The notes below the pieces were generated by a model, which was not told where the DNA came from, searched no databases, and was given only the letters and a program-made list of their open reading frames with translations. The translations under genes and the position numbers were made by a program. Shown here piece after piece: positions 56,721 through 64,000 of a DNA stretch of 64,000 bases (its first letter is position 1; every line of letters starts with the position of its first letter). The stretch covers positions 30,191,506 to 30,255,505 of the forward strand of contig NC_059505.1 in NCBI RefSeq assembly GCF_914767665.1, written 5' to 3'. The stretch is from Harmonia axyridis. Taxonomy: Eukaryota > Arthropoda > Insecta > Coleoptera > Coccinellidae.

Positions 56721-56866
56721 TTAGTGGAAAAGCGCATGGGGGAATTGTTCATAAAATAAGGGGAAAGAATAAGGACATACCCTCAAGGAGAAGTGCTAAC
56801 CGTAGACACGTGTTTCAGACTTTCGGCCCTCATCAGTACGGTGAAAAAGTGTTAAGATGAGCAACA
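56721..56866 (-). mobile_element. 146-bp hammerhead-bearing insertion with 8-bp target duplication
   Basis: The extra segment of the left fold-back arm is flanked on both sides by GTGTGTAT (56713-56720 and 56867-56874). The opposite arm has a single similar GTGTAT at the matching place. The insert contains a complete hammerhead ribozyme on the reverse strand and no frame. It may be a severely truncated Penelope-like or retrozyme-like element, or a tiny autonomous repeat. Confidence 0.6.
56799..56842 (-). ncRNA. Hammerhead ribozyme motif (compact)
   Basis: On the reverse strand stem I pairs ACCGUA with UACGGU perfectly. The core is CUGAUGA. Stem II pairs GGGC with GUCU (two G-U pairs) around a CGAAA loop. 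GAAA follows, then stem III ACAC/GUGU, which can pair fully only between two molecules or as two pairs around ACGU. The cleavage triplet is GUC, with scission predicted between 56805 and 56804. Every invariant core base is present within 44 nt. Confidence 0.85.
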
Positions 56867-57345
56867 GTGTGTATACAGTTTGTGCTTTTGTGCATAAAAA
56901 CCTCTATTTGACAACTACCGGATGTCGCGATCATAGCCTGTTTTTGCATAAAATTTGTAACGCTCTGTAACAGTTATATTGATTTGTTGAATCTGTTTGT
57001 TTTGATTTTGTTTAGTTTTTAAATTTGGATCTCCATTTTCCATTAAATCGTGTTATGCTACAAAATGGTGTTTGTCGAGTAATAAGGAAGATAGTGAATG
57101 AATTAAATATGAAGATGTTGAAAAAACATAGGGCTAAACTGTAAGTTTATTGCAACTTGATGATAAAACTGGTACACTTTACAGAGTGTTATAAATTTCG
57201 TGAAAAAAAAAACAGGCTATAATTGTGACACGCAGTATTTATAAAATAAAGCATTTTTGCGCATACACTAACTTTCAGAAGAAAGAGACCTGTCATTCGA
57301 AAAAAAACGGACAAGTAGTTTTGATGAAAATGTATATTGAACTTT

Positions 57346-59045
57346 TGCCTAACTTGATGATGCGTTTATTTATTGTAGTACTGTTTATTCCTTGAAATGA
57401 ATAATTCATTACTTTCAACACTCTTCAAATTATTTAAAAAAGATCCAAATATTCTCAAGGTCCATTTTTGGTTTCCAAAATTTCCCCGACAACGTAAACT
57501 CAAACTTCAAACCGATTATTGATTATCGACGAATATTCTGGCTGCTATTAGCTAAGTTCACTCTGTCAGTCAAATACAGTTAACCTGATGTGAGAAGGAT
57601 GGTCCTAGGTATCTTTTTAAACGATTATTCCCACCTTATTGCGATAAATTTTGTTTGGTAAAACTATTGTTTTTGAGTTTTCTTCAGTTTACATATAGCA
57701 AGACCCAGTAACTATCAGTTCTAAAAAGAATTCTCAGTTATCACTTTTGTATACAGTTTCTGATACTCTCATCTAAGTGTGGGTAATAAATATTGAATAT
57801 TATAGTTTTCGAGGAAATTTTAAGAGTTCTGTTTATTTTGCTTACTTGTAATCTAAGTAGAGATAATTAAGCCGAAGGCATACGATTAGGTCATTAGATT
57901 CTAAGGGGTAACATATATTTCAAGAAAGACCTAAATTTAAGAAGGTTCACAAGATCTCCATTCTCAGAATTAATCTCCTTCTTACAGTGAAGAACTGATT
58001 ACTGAACCTATATTTTATTTCACAAGAATAATGAGATGAACCCTTATACACATGTTGAAACACTTTCTACTGAAGGACATCTTTGAAAGACACATTTAAC
58101 TTCATCGAATTAGAGATTATGTTGCATTACTTTGAACTATGTGAATGAATTTCAACCTTCCCTTTGAATTATCAACTTCCACATCAACGTGAGATGCATA
58201 TCAAAGTGAGGCAATGTAGGGCTCTCATTCATTTAAAGCAAGGAAAAACAAGTTTTCGTCCCTGTCTTGACAAAATACTATTCTCATCAACAGTAGAGGG
58301 TTGGTTGGCTTATGGGCATAGGTTCATGAAAAACAAATTTAATTTTGACTAATGGAAGTTTCATATGGTTGTGTCTTTCTATCTTTAGTGAATATATTCA
58401 TTATTCGGTCGTAAATCATGAACACACTCCTTCTAATTCATTTCTTAATGTTTATATATAGTCTTTGTATGGAAAAGAGTATTAGAGAGAAGTCATTAAG
58501 TTAGCGATGATTAAGTAGGTCCACACTAAGACCATCAATATAAGAAGCAAGTATGATATTTTTAATATTTCGATAATTATTGCTAGCGCATATGTTTTGT
58601 TATATTTGTTTCGGGGAAAAAATAGAAGCATTCGATAGAGCGGAGAAAATCACATGAAGAAGGTACTTTTATCCAAATACAAGAAATTGGACCGTTTTCG
58701 AGATATTTGAGTTTTTGTAGTCATATTAGGTCAGCAAGTTCATTCATCGTGAAATTTATCAATAACCATAGAAGTTGTCCCAAAAAATCACCCTTTATAG
58801 CAATATCAGAAAAACAGAAGTGTAATGGAAAAATGTATTTTATCAACAGATATTTATGTACGAAATTTCAATCTGGTGTCATTCATCGTTTAGAAGTTAA
58901 ATGGAGAAATTTTTTTGATTTCATCATCTCGAAAAGAATATATCTCCCTTACTATGCATTTTGGGCGATAAGTATATTCATCAAACTATAATTATTTTCC
59001 ATGTACTATCACCCCCAGAAAGCTCGATACACATTTTCGACTCAC
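57346..59045. other. Unassigned stretch ending in a TACAGGGTG terminus
   Basis: The right edge has TCACCCTGTACC near 59040-59051, the reverse-oriented terminus of the fold-back type, without a matching left end. The region otherwise shows only short frames. Confidence 0.4.
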
Positions 59046-59136
59046 CCTGTACCTTCGATTGAAAACAAAATCGAATTAATCAGAACACAAATGAATTGAT
59101 GAGAGCGAAAACAATAAATTCAATTTCGTTTTTCAG

Positions 59137-59319
59137 GTCGTACGACTGATTTAGAAGAGAATATAATGGACATTTCGCCTGGGAGCAACTTCATATCACA
59201 TCATGGCCCAAAGAGGACGAGATGGAAAGCAAATACAGTCTACAACATCATTCTTCTCATCAGCATCCTTTCCACCTTTTTTCTGGCAGCTTCGGCTGAA
59301 ATCGCAGATAGTAATCCAG
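59137..59319 (+). CDS. 5' exon of an unknown secreted or membrane protein
   Basis: A polypyrimidine tract ending TTTCAG precedes the exon and CAG/GTAGGTAAAT follows it, both good splice sites. Coding starts at the ATG at 59166, after 29 nt of 5' UTR, and runs 51 codons plus one base. The product begins MDISPGSNFISHHGPKRTRW, followed by a basic step and the hydrophobic run YNIILLISILSTFFLAASA (residues 26-44), then EIADSNP. This looks like a signal peptide with a long n-region and likely cleavage after ASA, although a signal anchor is possible. The family is not recognised and no later exon is visible, so the gene probably continues beyond 64 kb across a large, repeat-filled intron. Frames starting at other ATGs here lack this organisation. 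Confidence 0.6.
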
Positions 59320-59740
59320 GTAGGTAAATATTGGTGTTTGATGTTCTCAATATTGAGAACAACTTTGTTTGTATTCCTCAAACGTAAATAACATGCAAAT
59401 GGTCCTCAGAATATTATTTTATATCTCGGAAATTCAATTTATATGTGGGAAATTCTGGAGAAAATGAGCGAACAATGAAAATATTCATGAGCAGTTGAAC
59501 CAAGCATGCGTTTTTAGGAAGTTTTTTGTGTCATTGAATGATTTGAATTATTCAACACTATGCAAAAAGGAGGTTCAATCTTCTAAAAACATAAATACGA
59601 GTACATCTTGATCACACTGAGAAAAACTCGATCACAATTGATTGTGAAGGAAATGTTGAGGACAAAAAATTTTAATATTGAGGGTTGTATCGGTAAGTGG
59701 TAGTCGAAAGAAAAAGATTGTAGATGACAAATAATGAGCT
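59320..59740. other. Start of a presumed large intron
   Basis: Non-coding sequence after the donor site, before the mariner relic. Nothing else recognised. Confidence 0.4.
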
Positions 59741-60450
59741 TAGGTATTCGTAAACATAACGCCATCGAAATATTAGTCGATTTGCATCTGCATCATAAAG
59801 TTATTCTCGATTGAACATGTCAGCTTATGAGCCAAATTCTCGTCATTTGCGGAAGGTTTTAATGTTCTGCATTTATATGAAGAAATCTGCAGCTGAGGCT
59901 GATCGAATGCTCTCAAATACCTATGGTGAGGCCGTTATTAGTGGAAAAACGTGACGAGAGTGGTTTCAACGCTTCAAAAACGGTGATTTTTACGTCGAAG
60001 ACATGCATGGTGGTGGAAGAGAAAAGGTTTTCGAAGATGCACAGTTGGAGACATGACTCGATCAAGACTCGTGTCAAACGCAACAAGGATTGGCAGAATC
60101 ATTGGGAGTGACGCAACAAGCAATTTCAAAATGCCTAAAAGTCATGGGAATTATTCAGAAACAAGGAGATTGGGTGCAGTACTAGCAGAGATATGTTGAA
60201 CGGCGTTTGTTTTCGTATGAACAGCTGCTTGCAAGGCAAAGACGGAAAATATTTCTGCATCGCATTGTGACTGGAGACAAAAAAAATAGTTCATTACGAT
60301 AATCGCAAGCGCAGAAAATTATGGGGATACGCCAGCCATGCTTCCACGTCGACGGCCACACCGAATATTCACGGTTCCAAGGTCATCCTCAGTATTTGGT
60401 TGGACCAGCTCGTCGTAGTGTATTATGAGTTGTTTAAACCGACTGAACAG
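59741..60450 (+). mobile_element. Mariner element, 3'-truncated
   Basis: It opens with the terminus TAGGTATTCGTAAACATAAC, shared with the minus-strand fragment at 29.8-30.1 kb, followed by a 76-bp leader and the transposase remnant. Homology ends abruptly near GACTGAACAG, so the last third of the gene and the right terminus are absent. Confidence 0.8.
59817..60450 (+). pseudogene. Mariner transposase, N-terminal two thirds with stops
   Basis: It reads MSAYEPNSRHLRKVLMFC, then REWFQRFKNGDFYVEDMHGG, QDSCQTQQGLAESLGVTQQA and ERRLFSYEQLLARQRRK, ending with LHRIVTGDKK where active relatives have the first catalytic Asp in TGDEKW. Several in-frame stops and a frameshift follow. The DNA-binding half is clear, and the match is to mariner of the mellifera/vertumnana kind from general knowledge of these proteins. 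Confidence 0.85.
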
Positions 60451-60872
60451 CGATTATTTTTCTTATAGAAAATCTTTAATTTTTCAGGAAGCCTAAGCGT
60501 ACAGTTATAAATTTTTCTGTCAATTGAGAGAAGTCTATTAGTTTCATCCTCGACACCCAGGATGACACGATGAACCTAAAAATACAACTCGAGTAATAAG
60601 CGATTTGAAATGCAGCTATAAATATCACATAGGACTATCGTTATATTAACTCCTTTTTTCCCAGATTTTTCCTTAACTTTTATGCAACATTATTTTTGAA
60701 ACAAAGAATTTGAATTGTTTTGTGATTATAAAAATACTAACTCATAGATAGCTGAGGTTATACCTAACCTAGATAAAATTCATTTGTTAAAATTCATTAG
60801 TTCATCAATATTTTCAACCTGTTCCTTTTTCTTGACATGGCACCAAAATTATTCACACGCCATTGAAATATA
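60451..60872. other. Unassigned non-coding stretch
   Basis: AT-rich DNA between the mariner relic and the next LTR. Confidence 0.4.
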
Positions 60873-61706
60873 TGTAGGCTTGGTAAATCGATCGTCTAGA
60901 GGTATGATTCGATTACCTGACCTCTCCACTTCTTCTCCGTGACTTTGTTCGGTTTAAGTAATAATTAAACTCTTTTTAATTATTTACATCTATTTACAAA
61001 GCCACAATAACAGTACAAACACAGTTCATACGGTACTGAATTTCTTCTTTAACTTTAGTTTTAATTATTCGAAACGTCTTCGATATGTCACGTCTTCGTC
61101 TTTAACTCTTTAAGTCTTTCGTTCGGTCGTCTCGTCTTTAACTCGTTCGCGACTCGTCTTAATCTAGTCCGCGAACCTTCTTTTCGTCTTACGTCTTAAG
61201 TTTCAACCGACTGAACTTACTCTTACTTCGACTTAGACCGAACTTCAACTGTCTACCCTCTCGGACTTACTTTATGTACCCGCTGGAACTTACTCTGTCC
61301 ACTCTGAATATCCTTCCCTTCTTCTGGCTCGACCACACCTTCAGGGAAAGTACCATCACCTAGTCCAATAAGAGTTTTGCCGTACCGCCCACAAAGATCT
61401 TCGCGGATTCCTGGAAATCGAATATCCTCGAAGGACTAGAACCTGATACACAGATGTGACACATCTGGTACAACCGTCATGTCTTCGATCTTTCCTAACC
61501 CCAGTTAATCTCTCAAGTTTTACAACCGACATGACACCTCTTCGACACCCCGAAGAATAACACATCCTTTTTACATTATATGTACAATAACAATTCGTTC
61601 TCTGTAAATTCATTGAAACTGTCATGCCCTAGACACTTGAAGAAACTAATAGGTATCCAAGCATCTTGTTGACCATCCCAATTATTTACAGGGAACAATA
61701 ACTACA
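60873..61706 (+). repeat. Solo LTR with 4-bp target duplication TATA
   Basis: An 834-bp LTR from TGTAGGCTTGGTAAATCG to AACAATAACTACA, directly flanked by TATA on both sides. It aligns along its length with the other complete copies. No internal region or primer-binding site is present. The flank is AT-rich, so the four-base duplication alone is modest evidence, but it agrees with the TAAA duplication at 31.3 kb. Confidence 0.8.
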
Positions 61707-62474
61707 TATATTCATATATAGGTACTATATATTCAGCATTTTTATAAGCTACTCCGCCTCTTTCATGCAGAATTATACAAACCCAACAATATTTTTCAAG
61801 ACAGAACAAATTTCTCCAGAAAATATTTTCTATTCAAGTTGTAATTTTTTTTCAATGTTAGTTAACATGTTCCCTACAAAAAACTGTATGTTATCAGTTT
61901 GTTTACCTACAGAACTTTTTTCAATTCTTAGAAAAATTCTCTTTGTTGGAAAATACCGAACGTGAAGAGTAAAACCTGAAAATTTCGAAATATAGTCCAA
62001 GTGCCGAATCCTTCATGCGCGTTCACAACGCAATTTCGCCTAAAATTTCCCAAGGCTCGACTGTAGGCCGTTTATTTTGTTGCCAACCGCATCATCTCTA
62101 TTTTCATCAGAGTGGGTAAAGCAATATAAAAACACATGGTAGTTTATCTCGTGATATAAAGTCAACATGCGTTCTGGAAACAAAGGGGATATTCAGTTGG
62201 GGGTTGGGTCAGGTGTATGGAAATATAACGCGCCGCACACTGGATTTTGGAGTCATATCATCCCGGACCCCCTTTGTTCGCTCAAAGGCAAGTCTCGCAA
62301 AATGCTAATATGGGGTGAAGGAGAATTCCCTCTGATGTTTCTATAAAAACATATCTATATGGATGACATGATATGGTTTTTTCGGGAATATAAGTCGACT
62401 TCTTAAGCTATCAATGGGAAATTTTTATGTCTAGGTTGGAAAGATAGAGGCGTTGTCGTTGAATATATATATTA
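61707..62474. other. Unassigned non-coding stretch
   Basis: No recognisable feature. A patch at 62170-62300 is somewhat less AT-rich. Confidence 0.4.
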
Positions 62475-64000
62475 ACTGACAAAGAAACTGCAACACACAG
62501 AAGGAGTTGTTTGAATTTTAACTTTTTTCTTATGAAACATAGATAGTAAAGCAAGTAGTAAATGATTTAATTTGGAGAAAAAATTTCATGTGAACAATTT
62601 GTGTTACTCGAATATTGTAGTCCTTTTTTGGTAGCTCTTCAGATTTTACAACAAACCAGCTGTACGAGGAGATCCAAAGTCCATATTTAGTTGTTGTTGA
62701 AACGCCTAGAGGACTTTTACGCAGAATTAATCGCCAGCTAAGTGAATTTGAAAGAGGTCGAATTATTGGTCTACAGAAGGCGGGGGCTATTATCTATACA
62801 CTCCCCAACACATCTCGGCATTGATGCAATAAGATGGTCTATTTCTTTTTGAGGGATACTCACAAGCTACCTGTACTTCATATCTCAGAGCCGCCAAAGT
62901 CCGTGGGGTCTGGGATAAATTTCCAAGCCTTCAACCCATGATGTCCCAAACATGCCCTATGGGCGAAAGATCGGCGGATCTGGGCGGCCATGGCGAAAGA
63001 TTCTCATGGGTGGCTTCGAATAAGTTTAAACTACCTCTGACAACATGAGGTCGGTCATTATCTTGTTGAAATATTGGATTCTCTAGCCCGTTAAGGTAAG
63101 GGAGAACATATGGCTCCACTATTTCTTGAAGGTAACGCAGCGCAGTCATATCACCTCGAATAAAGACTAAAGATGATCTACTTGCATGTGCATTAGCACC
63201 CCATACCATAACGCCTTCTGTCCGGTGTACATGACGCTCAACATCAAACTGAGGTTCACGTATTTCTCCCCGACGTCGTCTAACCCTTCTTCGGCCATTA
63301 TGTGCACCCATGGAGATTCGAGATTCATCAGAAAATACGACCTGATGCCATTCCATATTACAATGTTGACGTTCTCTGCACCACTGTAATCGTTGCCGGA
63401 GATGCTCAACCGTCAGAGCCAAGATGGGGTCGATAATGCTGCTGTCCAAAAGACCTTATCCGGCGGTCAACCGTTCGGACAGTTACAGGATGGCCTTGTT
63501 CTCCTAAATACTCATCAGTCAAAGATCGAGTGGTCTCAAATCGGTCTCTAATGGCAATAAGTCTTAGACGTCGATCTCGAACTTCATTTGTGTCCTTCGA
63601 CGTCCAGTGCCTACTCTTCTTCTATTTTGGGCATTATCAAATCACGCTTGACAACATCTCATAACAGAAGTTGGATTTCTGTTCGTACGGTTAGCGATTT
63701 CTCGAAATAATAACCCCGCCTCCCTCAGACCAATAATTCGACCTCTTTTGAATTCACTTAGCTGGCGTTGAATTCTGCGTCTACGTGCTCTAGGTATTTC
63801 AACAACAACTAAACGACTCTGGACCTTCTCGAACAGCTGGTTTGTTGTTGAATTGAAAAACTTGCAAAAAACGACTACAGTATTCAAGTTACAAAAATTG
63901 TTTACATGAAAAAAACCTTCACGATATCTTTCTCCGCTCCTTGCTATACTATCTATTTTACCCAATATGAAATTAAAATTTAGACAGCTCCTTCTGGGTG
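62475..64000. mobile_element. Rearranged Tc1-like element with two 5' ends
   Basis: The first 314 bp are a plus-strand copy of the family's 5' end: terminus ACTGACAAAGAAACTGCAAC, leader, and the start of the transposase with its ATG changed to ACG. At about 62789 this switches to a minus-strand copy running from near the transposase C-terminus to its own 5' terminus, which is cut by the window end at CTCCTTCTGGGTG. The 3' terminal region of the family is absent. The result is a pseudo-element whose inverted ends are both 5' ends. Confidence 0.8.
62789..63796 (-). pseudogene. Tc1-like transposase, copy 3
   Basis: The reverse strand begins at PRARRRRIQRQLSEFKRGRI with ATA in place of the start ATG. 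It reaches RNPTSVMRCCQA, where a TGA replaces the next Trp, then is frameshifted. The catalytic part is open from MDSSIIDPILALTVEHLRQR through VVFSDESRISMGAHNGRR and FQQDNDRPHV to DLSPIGHVWDIMG. The two Asp are present, but the final catalytic Glu of the PIEHV motif is Gly. The C-terminal end (cysteine-containing tail) is cut at the junction with the plus-strand fragment. Confidence 0.85.

Larger units (their letters stand above)
56652..57345. mobile_element. Fold-back element with a hammerhead insertion
   Basis: Outer arms (TCAAAACTACTTGTCCG near 56677 and its complement near 57321) and inner arms (ATAGCCTGTTTT near 56934 and its complement near 57208) are arranged symmetrically. The left arm contains an extra segment between outer and inner parts that the right arm lacks. 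Termini are not sharply defined. No coding capacity. Confidence 0.65.

Noticed and set aside
1..64000. CRISPR arrays, operons, phage or bacterial genes
   Set aside because: Composition, splice signals and element types are those of an insect nuclear genome; nothing prokaryotic is present.

Overview
The window is AT-rich, repeat-dense eukaryotic DNA, almost certainly from an insect. The transposon types (Tc1-like, mariner-like, RTE-like and CR1/Jockey-like elements, solo LTRs, long-TIR fold-back elements) and an intron-bounded exon support this; a beetle is a guess. Nothing looks bacterial, viral or organellar. Host coding content is minimal: one well-supported 5' exon with a signal peptide (59137-59319, + strand) and one weak candidate terminal exon (38099-38405, - strand). 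The rest looks intronic or intergenic and is filled by mobile elements of different ages.

Layout: 1-496 is the right part of an LTR whose family recurs as solo copies at 27074-27931, 31333-32193 and 60873-61706. 3616-4769 is a dead Tc1-like element. 5474-6448 is a 314-bp-TIR element holding the tail of a DDE transposase. 6.5-7.6 kb and 8.8-10.2 kb are decayed LINEs. 11.2-14.1 kb is a diverged tandem duplication. 14.7-15.9, 18.5-20.0 and 41.7-43.3 kb are long fold-back elements flanked by TA with CAG-type termini. 20.98-24.6 kb is an RTE-like non-LTR retrotransposon with both ORFs open. 25.5-30.1 kb holds dispersed repeats and a mariner fragment. 30.9-33.1 kb is a small tandem array split by an LTR and then re-duplicated. 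33.5-34.5 kb is a LINE relic. 46.1-47.4 kb is a second Tc1-like copy. 48.5-49.8 kb is a tandem repeat of about 585 bp. 51.0-51.3 and 59.7-60.45 kb are mariner relics. 62.5 kb to the end is a rearranged Tc1-like copy.

The most striking signal is a set of four type I hammerhead ribozyme motifs, all on the - strand: one in each full unit of the 48.5-49.8 kb tandem repeat, one in a 146-bp insertion flanked by an 8-bp direct repeat inside a fold-back element (56.65-57.35 kb), and one of the kind known from Penelope-like elements (44.4 kb). Core residues, cleavage triplet and three stems can be read directly. The tandem repeat is therefore a candidate self-cleaving satellite or retrozyme-like element. 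All assignments come from reading the sequence; no database search or folding program was run.
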